64,000 bases of DNA from Saccoglossus kowalevskii (taxonomy: Eukaryota > Hemichordata > Enteropneusta > Harrimaniidae): assembly GCF_000003605.2 (NCBI RefSeq), contig NW_003109103.1:118284-182283 (forward strand). The letters run 5' to 3'. This document shows, piece after piece, positions 39,001 to 51,600 of this stretch. The stretch's first letter is position 1. Every line of letters starts with the position of its first letter. The notes beneath the pieces are model-generated. The model searched no databases. It was given only the letters and a program-made list of their open reading frames with translations, and was not told the origin of the DNA. Made by a program: the position numbers and the translations under genes.

Positions 39001-41715
39001 TTTTCTCTTCTCAGGTTGCTCGGTACATATCTGTTTTATTGTTGATTGGCAATACTTAGTAACACCCCCCTCATCTTATACAAATCTGAAATAAAAATAT
39101 TTTCAATTTAATGATGAGTGAGCAGCAACTTTAACGATTGGTGCTGTTAATTTGTTTGTCTTTGCATGGGAAAGACTTGGACCATGTTAAACTGTCTGGA
39201 GAGGGACTTTAAAATTGAAAAGTCATAGAAATCATGTCATGTTTCCATGGTGAGATAATACCTACAATAAGAAGGTGCTTTAAATCTAAACTTAGGTTTA
39301 AGAGTTCAGTTTCAGTCTATTGTGTTGTAGTAATGCTTCCTTGCCATGTATTCATGTAGTAAATACTTTACCAGATAGCAAAGTACATACTAACCCTGGA
39401 ATGCAAGTATTTTTCCTTTTTGCTCAGCCGGCGGAAAGTGCCGAAAAAATAGAATAATGCTTTTGGTATGTTCAGTGAACGTGAGATCACGCTCCAGCCC
39501 TGGTGTCTAGAATTGTAGAACTGATTTTGTCCAACTTATTTCTTATAACTGGCTTATTTCAAAGTGTGTAACATTTGATTAAAATATTTTTTGAAATTAG
39601 ATGTCTTTAAATTAAAAGTTGACATATCCATCTTCACCTAGGTTAGATAAAAGAAAATATAAATAAAATGGTTTGATTGACATTTTAATTTTAAAATAAT
39701 CATAGTGACTCCAACTTGTAATATGGGTTAAAGCGGGGGAGTCGTCACCTGCATACGTGTCAGATGGCCATAGCGTGTCAATGCTTACAAACAAGTGTCT
39801 ACCCATGAGCCTTTGCGTTTTTTGGCGCGTGTTGTTATCGTCGCTTGAGACTCGATTCCCGTGCGTGCGCAGGTGACCACCCTTCCACTTTTATGTTACT
39901 TGTTCCCATGTTCAGTGTTGGGGAAAATACCTAATTGTTAATTATTTGTGATGGATAGACTATGTAACATAGAAATTCAACTTATTAACATGCTCTTTGG
40001 CATAATTCTTAACTTCAGCTTTTCCAATGACTATTGGGCCAATTCTGTGTTAAGCATTAGTCAAACTTAACTGATATTGTTTTGTCATGGAGCTCATTTG
40101 CACGTAATTTTAAGTAAAATATATCCACTATTTGGCCCAATGTGATTGCTTTTACTTATTTGTTTCTTTTTACTGGCAGTTTAAATGAACTGAATATAAA
40201 CACAGTGAATATTCAAAATATAGAATGTATTGTTTCTGTCACAAACCAGTAAATTTAAAATTTAGTGAAAATCTCTACATCATTCAATCCCCTCATTTTA
40301 TGCTTGGGCATGCAGTGATCACATGCCATGTGCTGATCCAAGCATGACATCATAGTGGAGTATGCCAGCCGACATGAAGCTCATTTGAAATTAATGTGAG
40401 GTATTTTCATATCATATTCTCTTCATGTCCTCGCCCTACAATACCTTCAGCACCACATTGAAGCTTCTTCTTTGATCTTACTTCCTCTTCCTATTGTAGT
40501 GCATTGTATTTTTTATGGTAGCAACAGTAATACCGGTATTATAGTTTGTCACTGTCATTGATGCAGAGGAAGTTCAGATGAATAATCAGTATCCCACCCA
40601 TAATGGACCTTATTTTCTTTAAGTAATGGATAGTGAGAGATTTATGTCCATTATATGGTCTAGGTCTTGGTGTGGGTTTAGCCTGCTTGATTTATTTTGA
40701 CATGGCCTTCTCTCATGATTCTGAGTTCAAGGGCAAAACTCTTATGTGATTATAGTCCTGTCCTAATTTTCAAAACGCCTATCCTTCGATTTTTACTTCT
40801 TTGACCATCCCAACATTTTCTGAACTCTAACAATATTTTAATGTATATTTACATAATATTTTAAGGTTTTCATAAGCATAATGGCTGTGAATATTGATAA
40901 GGACATTAGTACACAGAAGGTAGAAGGTAACTGTAAGCAGCATTGCAAACATGGATATCAAATCCCTGTGAAAGTTTATATGAAAACTTTCTCTGAGTTG
41001 AGAGCCAGTGTTTTGTCTCCTTGACCCAACACATCTTAGAACAAACATAAATAGTAGCTAGGAGGAGCAGTGATTGACCTCCTGGGACTATAATGATACT
41101 AATGAATTGCAGGGTTTCCTGTGAATATCCTAAACCACTGGTAGGACGTAATAAATGATGCAAAAATATGGATACCACAATACGCATAATACTATGTAGT
41201 TCATTGTTCTGCGTGGCTACTAATACATATGACAAATAGATTCTGAGCTCTAGACAATTGAGAGGTTTCATCTTATTTTAGATAGACCCTCCCCTTTCCC
41301 CTCCCCTTCTCTCCTTTGAAATAAATCAGGTTGGTCCAACCCAAAGTGATTTTTGAAAACAAATGTTAATCCTTGTTACAGTATGAAAGTGGAATGTTCT
41401 AAAAATAATACACAGTTACTTAAAGTGTTAACTTAATATGCCATTGGTAATTGGGATCTCGTATAGGAACGCTGCCAGGAGCTCTTCTCCTGACTGGTTT
41501 ATCCTTCATTTAACAGCAGACAGTCTAGCTATTTTTAAATCAAATGTTGCAGTTTGTATTATAGTGCTTCCGAATTCTTGTGAATTCTTGTTTTGATATT
41601 TCCATGACCATCTCTCCAATTGATTTGCAAAATACATAATTTTTGGTAAACTTTAACTTTTAAAATTAATATGTTATGATTTTTATTATAAAAATTAATA
41701 TATCCATGATTATTT

Positions 41716-41730
41716 TTGATAGAGGGCGCC
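41716..41730 (+). promoter_or_regulatory. Partial CTCF-like core
   Basis: TAGAGGGCGCC matches the CTCF core at positions 5-15, but the first four positions do not. This is a weak candidate within KIF26 intron sequence. Confidence 0.15.
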
Positions 41731-43844
41731 ATTTTCAATTGGTTTAGTCCCAAAAAACACATAAAAATAGATCAGGCTTCTCATTGTAATCAATACCCAA
41801 CATATCAGTTTTAGATATTTTACATTTTTATTGACAAAGCTGTGCAGCATATCTGCCTTATTCACACATACTTGTTTGCAAACGTCATCAAATCAATATA
41901 TGGTCTTCCCTGATAATTGTACAAGCTCCAAATACCTGTTATTTCTCAATTAGTAATCCCTTATTACTTGAGAGTGTAGGAAGGAGAGCTTATTTGGCTT
42001 CCTCACAAACAAAATAATTTCCCTTGCATGTTATCATAAGGTTTGTTATTATTATTCTAAGTGATTATTGTGTGAGAGCCTGCCCACTGAAATGACCCTT
42101 ACGATAAACATGTAGAATTTCATGCCACCATCAGCAAACTGAGAATTACAATTTTGAAAACAATCCCTGATAACGATATAAGAGTTATTTTTAAATTTTT
42201 AAAAAGTAAATCTACCGATACAGATATTGATTGGCATACTCTGAATGAAAAATAACAGAACTCTAAATGAATTGGGTTTGGTGTATGCAATCAAAATGTT
42301 GTCATTAGAAATTAATTGCTATTTCCTTTGCTTTCAATTCAATACTCACTCATGCATGGCTTTTCTAGCTGTCATAGCATACTTTAATAATGTATGGCTA
42401 CAGTCCACATAGTAACAGTATTGGTCTGATATTTGTTTATGTGCTACTTGTTAGCTCAACATGTGCTTATGGGGTTGAGGGTATCCCAGCATGCGATTCA
42501 GTTACTTGTTTTCATACTCTTGTCCATACAATTTACATCCGTTTGTATGTGTCCCCATGTTGCGTATGGTAGCAATTAGTAGTCTGGCTGAATTTCAAAC
42601 TGTTGTTCATTAAGACTGTGTAGTTGATTTATGGTGATACCAGTACTTGAATAATTCACCAACTGATGAAGCTTTACTCATATTGTAATATTTAAAATCA
42701 TGTTGGTAAAATAATACGTCTCATGGAACTTGACATTTTCTTTTCACTTTCTGAGGAAGAGATTGGAAAAGACGGGGTTCTCAGAGCAATTTTCATGTAG
42801 CCTCATTAAAATGAATTCACATTAACCCTAATCTTGTCAGTCCCATGTACTTTCACTTGGTCTTGACCACGTAAGGGTTAAGCATCCAAGAGCACAGTGT
42901 AAGCAGTACCAAAAGATTGAAATAATATGATGTCCAGGACTACTTTTTTTTTTGCGAAAACATCACTGTGAACTGTTAACTGGATATTATTTCTTTTAAT
43001 TTATCACTTGAAAGTGTGTAATGAAAATAAATAAAAGTAGTCAGAATTTCAGCTGTCGGCCATCATGAGTGAGAGTGTTCATGACATTGTTGGGAAGTGT
43101 GTGATTTAATTAGCCATCTACTGAATAAGGCTATCACTGTTGCTTTTGGTTGACTCCCCTTTGTGTTATATGATGTCACTTACAAAGTTAATGGTGTCAA
43201 ATAACACCCTCACTTCTTCCACCCATGGAGCTCCATGTTCCACCTTATATTCACTGAGCTTGGTACACACTGCTATTCCAGCATGTGAAAGGAAAACTAT
43301 TGATAATTTGTCTTAATATAAAATTGCATCATTTCATTCTCAGCTATGTTTCTCATTAGTGTTATTGCATAAAGGTTAGCTTTCCTCCTCTCCAGGGACC
43401 CCCTCCCTGACTCCCCTTCCATATAATGGGATATCCCAGGCGTGTTTCTTTTGTTTGCCTGTTTGTTGCCAGTTCAGTTTTATCTGTACATCAGAGGGCA
43501 TGGATGACCGAATCATTGTGAATGATCACTTATGCCTGAAGTCATTGGTCCTATTAAGAAAATTGAGAATAGAAAAGTTGTAACAGATTCCAATTTGAAG
43601 ACAATAGAATATGCATGGATTCGACCTAACGTCCCAGTTGAATAAGCCAGAGGATTTAACTGTCAAGCTTTACTTGTGGGTGATTTTTTATCACCAACAA
43701 GACTATTCCAATGGAGGTTTACACATGTACTCATTCAACAACTACTATGGTGTGTTTCTGTTTTTGTTTTTCAACTTACTATGTATCTCATTTCAGTCAG
43801 TAACTGTGTTAACATATTGTCTTTTTTTCTTTATTCAATTGCAG

Positions 43845-44291
43845 GACAATGAACTATCAGCCACCTTGCATGAAAAACTTCAAGTGCCTGACACCTCTCA
43901 GAAATGGACGGACAACCGCTGCGAAGTCTGTGCAACACACCTTAACCAACTTAAACAAGAGGCAGTTGCCATGGTGCATTCCCTGGAGAAAGCGCATTCT
44001 AGTGGCGATACCTCTTCTCTGAATAATATCCCAGCATTAGTGGGATCTCGCAATCTCTCTTCCTTGCAGCGATGCCTTTATATGTATCATTCCCATGATA
44101 AATCATCCGCTGCTCACTCCCGCCCAAGGCAAACCAAAGGTGTTTTTGGCAATGCTATGTCTTCAATGAAACTAGCTGCACAAGCACAACAGTATCTTGA
44201 AGGTGATGGACACAGTGGCTTGCCAGTGCCAATGCAGCCTGCATCAGCTTGGAATAATCCACCTACAAGTGCCTTTCCACCTCACCATCCT
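43845..44291 (+). CDS. KIF26: KIF26 exon 3: second CxxC knuckle and QYLEG block
   Basis: The acceptor is pyrimidine-rich (TTTTTTTCTTTATTCAATTGCAG) and ends at 43844. The donor is GTAAGT at 44292. The exon is 447 bases, phase 0 at both ends, and encodes 149 residues. It opens with DNELSATLHEKLQVP, then NRCEVCATHLNQLKQEA, NNIPALVGSRNLSSLQR, and AAQAQQYLEG, and ends in a Pro/Ala/Ser-rich tail. These blocks match in order the KIF26B segments I recall around DKLQVP, RCDICATHLNQLKQEA, NIPTLVGSR and QAHQYLDG, so the call is secure. The second knuckle repeats the one in exon 2, and together they probably form a zinc-binding unit. Because the exon is symmetric in phase, skipping it would keep frame. 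The frame is also open for 78 codons upstream within the intron, which I regard as chance. Confidence 0.95.
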
Positions 44292-47200
44292 GTAAGTACT
44301 CTTTTCGCTTCTCTCAATTTTTGTTTTTCCTTGAAAAATATATGTGTGGGACAATAGTTTGTGTAGTTGGATTTGACTTTTTCTTATTTTTTCTTCGCTT
44401 TTCTCTTTTTAAAATATTGAGTTTGTTTTGCTGCATACTTGTTTGTTTTTTGGTCTGGTACCAATTTGTATTACCATTGATTTTTGTATTCACTTCTTGA
44501 TCAGCCTGGAGTGAAAATATTTGGTGCATACGCTATTTCATTCAGTCACAGTTAATAATAGCTATTTTAGCACCACTTAGCTTTTTAACCTCTTTTAGTA
44601 CATTTATCATACTTGCTGAGTTCATTCAAGTTTTTCCACATGGGTAATAGGCTTAGTTACATTATATATTGCAATGCATATTAATTTACTGTCATACTCA
44701 ATCAGTATATGAAACTTGAACACAACATCCTTAGACAGAAAGAGAGCAGGATTCTTAGATAATTATTATCAACATTAGCAAACTATAGCATCCTTGTAAC
44801 TAGCCATCTCGCAGTTAACCCTAGAAACATTGATTTAGAGAACACAACAAAACCATTGATTTCACAAACTGAGAAGTCACTTTATTAAACAGTACTTAGG
44901 CTCTCAAGTTGGAAACTAAGTAGTCTTATCAGGCAATGCAGTTGTTTGGTGTTAATTCCCAAGATACAGCATAGCTACTTTCTTTCCTGGTACACTGTTT
45001 AGACTGCCTGTATGGTTGACTGGGTGGTTTCAAGAGTGACTGACTGTTGGTTGTAGACAAAGTATAGAATTTCCAGTCCTCAAGTTTTTTGTTTAGGCAA
45101 GTGGCTGAGGTTCTAATAAGCCAACTTTGACTCAGGTGTACCGTCTGATTTGCCAGCATGTGGTTGTATTAATTTGGAAATGAAGCTGACCAGGCAAACA
45201 AGGATAGGCTGCACTTGCTACTATGTCATTATCTGGCACTTGTTAATATTGATAAGAATCATTTAGAAAGTGCATGTACTAGGTACTTAGCAAGTCTGTG
45301 CGAAGAGGACAGTTAAATTAGAAATGTGTTTGTTAACTGAAGGACACTTTCCGTACCAAATTATCTGAAATAATGATACTTCTGTGTTTCCGATGCGAGA
45401 TATACAGCCCATAAAAGTTTTCTTTCAGGGGCCATTAAGACCTCCCAGTTTGTTCAGTAAAAATAGCGAAGCCCCGCTTTTATCTGCAAGTGAATGGACT
45501 AATCAAGTCTGTTACCTTCATGGAGGACGGGGTGAATAGACTGTCCCTGAGTCTGAAAGATTTATGATTACTGTCAAGTTTATGAATGTTGACTTAATTT
45601 GGATTGGTTTTCTCTCCAACCTTATTCCTGACCCTGCCCATGTATCAACATCTTTTGAACAAATAATCTTGGCTAATGCAACTAATTAGGACGAGGGGTG
45701 GCATTTCTAATCAACATTGATGAAAGCATCATTTAGTTCTGTAATATTTCCTTGAAGATTCATATCACTGTATACTTTTGTAGATTTCTGTTTAAAGTAT
45801 CTAGATACTGAAGTGGGGATACTGTTGGGGTTTCATGGCTCTTCCCAACCTATAGGATAATGGTCTAGTCCATTTGTAATAAAACTGCCAATCATTCTAC
45901 TTTTCAAAAGAAGTTTGTTGGCTTACAATTCAACGAAAGACAACACACTGTCAGAAATCATCTTATGATATAGCAGCAATGGCCAGCACTGCTGCAACCG
46001 TTTCCCCTCTAGTCTGTGATCTCAAGACCTTTCTACCATGGCTAATTTCTGAGTTTGAACACTATTCTAGTAGATCGGTAGGTGTTTACAATTCACTATT
46101 GGTTTTAGCTAAACAGTATGAAAGGATTTGATGCACTTCTATTCACCCTGTAACATCTGCAGCATATAGATTGTATTTCCATTGGCTATTCTGGTTCCAG
46201 GTCAGTTTCCGTCAAATCGCTGGCTAACAATACTACTTATTTTTAAGTATTATTCAGTTAGAAATTTCATTGAGAACATCTGCTTGCTGAGCTGAGAACA
46301 GCTGTAGCTGGCTTTGTTTTTAATTTTATTGAGCTTCAAAACTCCCTTAATCCCCTGGGTTGAAATTCTGGGCTGGGATGCAAGTCTAGAAAAAAGAAAA
46401 AGTATACAAAAAAAAACACAATAGCAAAATCAAGTGTGTGCGTTTGTTGTGGTGTGCGTTTTATATGGAATTACAGGGCTTCTTTTTTCTTAAATTTACT
46501 AGTTACTGTTTTTCAGTAAAGTTCTTGAACCTTAATTCTATATACTGAATGTTGGGATTTTGATAGAGCCCATTACTAGATAAGCTAAGTCTACCATTGC
46601 TTTAATTTGAGAGTAAAAAAAAAAGAATTGAAATTCTCACATTATACCTAGCTACTTGTGGTTTTAATTGTGGTCATATGTCAACCTTCGTAACTTAATA
46701 GTCCACTAGAAAAATTGCCTTTCCAGGTGGGTGAAGCTGAATGTTCAGTAAAAAACACAGGAAAAAAATCTGGTGTATGATAAAGTATTATAGGAGGTAT
46801 TATAATACTATAATTGATGTTGATAATGTGTGAAAGAGGTTGGGATGTCGTCCTTCATCTTTATTGTTACTTAGTGGATTTGCTTTGTAAAGCTGTTCTG
46901 TGATGGGTTCTGCAACAGATGTCAATCATAAAAGAAAGATTTAATGGACATGCAATAAAATGCTGGCCCATGCAATAAAACTACTCAAACACAGTTCAAG
47001 TACAAGACTATAAATTTCGCACCTAATTTAGAAATTGATATTTCGCAACTTTGCTCATAAAACTTCAAATATTGGTTGATTGTGATATGACAATAATCGT
47101 GCTAATATTGATAAATGGTCAATTCGTCATTGTTATATATAAAAAATCTGTATTTCATATATATTTTCGTTGCATAGTGAATTGGCTATTATTGGCTCTG

Positions 47201-48512
47201 ATTAGAGATCTAAGCAGTATTAAATATAAAATATTTTTTCTACCCCATTCTACAGCTATGCATAAAACCCAGTCTTCTGTTCTCTTTTAACAAATTTGAT
47301 GGGATATTCAATTGACAGTCTGTGCAGTGAGAAAATTAAATTGTTTCTAGCCTACATATTATTCATGACATTATCTGTCACTTGCAATTCTTATCAAATT
47401 GTTGAACATTTTCCTTAATTAGGATCAATTAATTAAATCAATAAAGTAATTCACTGGAAATCATTTAAATTTTTCTGGCACCTGCATGAGTTTAAATAAA
47501 TATAGTTACAGGAAGTGGGATAAGGGAAAACTGTATTTTTGTAATTCTTGCTTCGCTTTTTCTCATCCATTTGGTTGTAAAACAGTTGATTAAATATGCA
47601 GTAAGAGAGTGTGAGATTAAATATTCATAGAATCCATGCTAGCCAATGGTTACATGTATTTGAATGGAATTTTATGAAATATTCATATATTGTCCTCGTG
47701 AAAAATGAATATTTCATTATAGTAAGATCACCTTTAAAGGCTTTAATGGAAGTGTATGGGCAGTTAGCAACCAACCAGCAGAATTTTACTCACTCCCACT
47801 GGTGTGCTTTCACATACACTAGAGTGGGCAATTTGTGATTTGATACATGGTTTAAAAATGCATGTGTGAATTCTTGTACTGGTAACAGTTGTCAAAACCG
47901 TCCCCTCAGTGACTGTCATCAGTGCACTGACCATTGTGAGGGACAATACACTGCATTCATGTCAGTATGTTAGGGAACAAGCAGGGAGGTTTACCAGTTG
48001 CCTCTCGTGAGGATTTTCATGAAGAATGCGTAAGTGACGTGCTTTTTCTTTTGTACTTACTCCAGCTTCACAAGCAGTTGGGAAATGATTTAAACACTGA
48101 TTTCAAGTTGATATACACTGTTTTGGTACAATACCTGTAATTCTGTTTTTTGGCACCAGTGTCCATTTTATTACTTTCTTCTGTATCTTGAGTAGTAAAA
48201 GTGACTAAATAGAGTTGACTGTTCATAAACTTGTTAACAGCTATCATTTAATCATGGTTTGTTTTCTTGTAGCACAGTAAATCAAGTGGGTGGAGTTGTT
48301 TTGGGCCATGTGTGAACATGTCATATTCAGAATTTCCATTTCACTACTGTTTTCATAGGATTTGAATTGTTGTGGAAATGTTGATGCGATATAAATGGCA
48401 TATTCTTTCCCTTGCCGAGTTATATAGTCAAAATACCATTTCTATTCAGTTGTTTTTGCATTTTTAAATAAACCATATTGAATTTGTTTTTGTGTTTTTT
48501 TTTTCATAACAG
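44292..48512 (+). other. KIF26 intron between exons 3 and 4
   Basis: A 4.2 kb CpG-poor intron with no recognisable exon. A short direct repeat (ATGCAATAAAA twice, near 46.95-46.98 kb) is the only structure I noticed. Confidence 0.7.
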
Positions 48513-48688
48513 GCTTCCCACAGTAGTGCAGGCAGTAGTAAATCTAGTGCTTTATCTGATGCATCTAGTAGCAGACCAAATCAACAGTATGGTATGCTGG
48601 CCTTAACCAATGTTAGTAAATCATCACCAATGAGTTCTAATGCTAGCACAGTTTCCAATACTTCTGCAGCTGCTTCATTCTTTGCAAG
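48513..48688 (+). CDS. KIF26: KIF26 exon 4: Ser/Ala-rich linker ending in SFFAR
   Basis: The acceptor TTTTTTTTCATAACAG ends at 48512 and the donor GTAAGT starts at 48689. The exon is 176 bases, entering at phase 0 and leaving at phase 2. It encodes a low-complexity Ser/Ala/Asn-rich linker (ASHSSAGSSKSSALSDASSS) and finishes with NTSAAASFFA plus two bases of an Arg codon that is completed by exon 5. The SAAASFFxRAAQKL junction is a hallmark of vertebrate KIF26A and KIF26B as I recall them. The linker itself is poorly conserved and is likely disordered, with many possible phosphorylation sites. Confidence 0.93.
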
Positions 48689-51600
48689 GTAAGTACCTGA
48701 TTATTTGCTGCGACATGTCTAAAAAACCATATTGGCTATTTTGACTATCCATTTTGTCCTGCTCTAAGTCATAATAATCAGTATTCCTGCAACCTACTGT
48801 ATATTACATACAGTGTGACACCATGTTGGGAAATATTGAAAATTAATTATGAATTTAGTTCAAATATTCTTTATGTTACTATTACACTGGAGAATACTTC
48901 ATATCGTGTATATGTATCTTTCTAATATGCTCGTTTCATAATTTATGACACTTTTTTTTATTTTATAAATGACTGGAAAGATCGCTGGTATATATCTCTA
49001 GAAAACATTTTTGCCAGTGTTCTGTTAGTCATTATGATAATTTAACTATTCAAACAAGTACCATAGTCTTTAATAAGTTTTGTCTCCAACTTCAAATAAT
49101 CAGAAAAGTATTCCTTTAGATGCTTTGTCTATCAAGGGACCTACGGTAATCTTCCTTTCACTTGATTAAAATTTTCCAAATAAATTAATATGTAATTTCC
49201 TGCAGATAAACTTTTTTTAATGAATTTTAGAAATTTAAGCTACCTGCAATTTGTGACTAGTTTAATTCTTGAGTTGAAATTAGACTCTTGCTTTTGTCTT
49301 TTACATTGTATGGTTAGACAATACATGTACTATAAATGGCAGACATTTTTTTAAAATTTAATACGAGCATGATGTTAATGATAAATTTGTTAATGAATAT
49401 TTGATGTCTATCTTACTGAGCAATTACAAGATCTATTTTACAGCTTATCAACATATGATATAGGTTAGATCAATGTCTCTGAGTCTTGTAATTTATCATT
49501 TTGAACCATGAAACTTTAAATGAATTAGTGTTGTTATTGAGGTTTTTGTCACGGTAATTTGACAGAACACTGAGTGATGTCTTTACGCTGTTGAACCAGA
49601 ATAATAAGATCGCTGGGTTGAAATCTTAACTACTTTGCCTTGCTGTTCTGGGGTTTGATAATATCCATAGTGATGGTTGGTAAACATATATTCAGACTGC
49701 ATTGTTTTTTTTTTTTCAAAGGCTATGTTGTGGCATTGTGTGTGTATCAATCTTTTATTTGTTAATTAGATCTAAATCATGTGTGTATTTTCATCGGAAA
49801 CCATGCAAGCATCACTAGATTGTATTTAGACAAAACCCTTGCCAGTGAATTTCCCCCTTTGCATATCATTTTATTTCTGAAATTAAAGATTACCAATTTA
49901 AGTGTGGTCACACAATAAGCAATTGGTCTGGCAGTGTAATATCACTCCCCAGATCTACTGCAAGTGGTTCTAGTGGAATTTAGTATGAATCTGGCAATAG
50001 ACAATAAGGGGCTGTGAATACATAGTCTCTTGCCCTTTACTCAGATGTAAATAATTGCTACGCCCACCAAATTGTATAACTACTTAAACCGCAGTACTAG
50101 TAAGAATGTTGAAATCTATGTTTTATTCATCCTTTTCAATACATCTATATATTTTCATTTTACTTTCATGATTGTGAAACAGTGCCAATATATTGCCCCA
50201 CCCAAGCACAAAAATCACACGGACTGTAATATTAACTGCTATTCCCAACAACGAAATTGCACTTTTCTGAAAAAAAACAATACCGAATGGTTATAACAAA
50301 CTATCTTTGTCAAAGGATATCATCAATTGTTAAACTCAAAAGGCTGACAACTTTTAATGTGGCCCGAGGGGCAACTTGTCATTGTGATATACATGCAATT
50401 ATGGTATCGTTGCACATAAACTAGGTTGTCTGAAAAAAATGTACGCTCTACCAGATGGGGAAAGTAATTAAAAACCAGTGTACTTTTGTTGGTTAGTTTA
50501 TGTTTAGAAGAAAAGGGAGAACTTGAAAGTCAGAATTGTGAATGTCCACAAAAGGTTTGTTGGAGCCTTCTATTCTTACATTACTGGGCAATGATAAAAG
50601 TAAACAGGTCTCCTTTTTTTCCTCACCATGCATTGGCCACCCACAGATTGTTTCCTCTCTGGAGAGTAACACAATAACCAACCATTGCTGGCCTCTGGTG
50701 ATTTTGTTCAGGCTGCTGTTGCATATTATTGTGACCGATTTGCACATTGTTGATGTAGACTCTAGGCAATGTACCTGCCAGCAGTCTTCTTTGTAGTAAT
50801 CTATTGTCATTGGTATCCGCAAACAAATATACATAGTATTATGGGGATCTCCAGCAATGCGTAAAATACACCAACATCTATATTACATGCACAACAGGTA
50901 GCTGGCTACCAACATTAGACATCTCATAGTCTTGTGTTTATATATAGTTAAGACTTTACTTTAGTTTAATTAAAGTGTATTTTGTCTTATCATTCTCATG
51001 TGTACTTCATAAGCATTTCAAATATTGGTAAACTGTACGTCATTGACTTGATCAACCTGTTATCTAGTGGGTTTTGAGGCAATGATTGCACCATGATTTA
51101 CCTGTTTTATCAGCCAAATAGTGGAGCTCAGATAGCAAAAAACTATTATCGAGGAACTTCAAAGAAACCCTGGGTGTGGACCCACAGTAAGCAAACTGAT
51201 AATTCATGTTTAAAATATGAGACAGTATAATATCAGTACACTGATCAGATAAAAATCTTATTATGTTTTTGAAAGTTGCTTGAAATTTTTTTTGCCCATA
51301 AAAAACAACATAAAAATTGTTTACATTTTTCATTATTTGGAAATAATTCCGCCAATGTGTTTTTGAATGTTTGTTTTTTATTTGGTTTATTCATAGTAGT
51401 TCATACACAAAAATGTTTTCATTTTTCCATCTAGGGAATAGTTCTGTCAACTCTTTTAATTAAAATATGTTTTAGTCAGTGAAAGCTATTATCATTTCTA
51501 TGCGATTCTGATTGTAGGAGACAATGTTTCACAAATGAAATAATTTTATTTATATGAGTAAAAGCAATGATAAATGGTGATAGTACATGTGGGAAATTAC

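Larger units (their letters stand above)
36001..43844 (+). other. KIF26 intron between the alternative first exon and exon 3
   Basis: This is A/T-rich, CpG-poor and TG/CA-rich sequence with no recognisable exon on either strand. It includes a 60-bp stretch (42822-42881) bounded by TTAACCCT and AGGGTTAA, possibly a tiny inverted-repeat relic, and a pyrimidine-rich CCCTCCCCTTTCCCCTCC tract near 41.29 kb. Confidence 0.65.

Noticed and set aside
40906-41271. Minus-strand frame of 121 codons in the intron.
   Set aside because: No recognisable domain or transposon motif, and the A/T-rich intron context suggests chance.
43611-43844. Open frame of 78 codons running in frame into KIF26 exon 3, starting with ATG and containing a hydrophobic stretch.
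   Set aside because: The hydrophobic run is the pyrimidine tract of the acceptor read as Phe/Leu. The acceptor at 43844 is strong, and family homology starts exactly at 43845.
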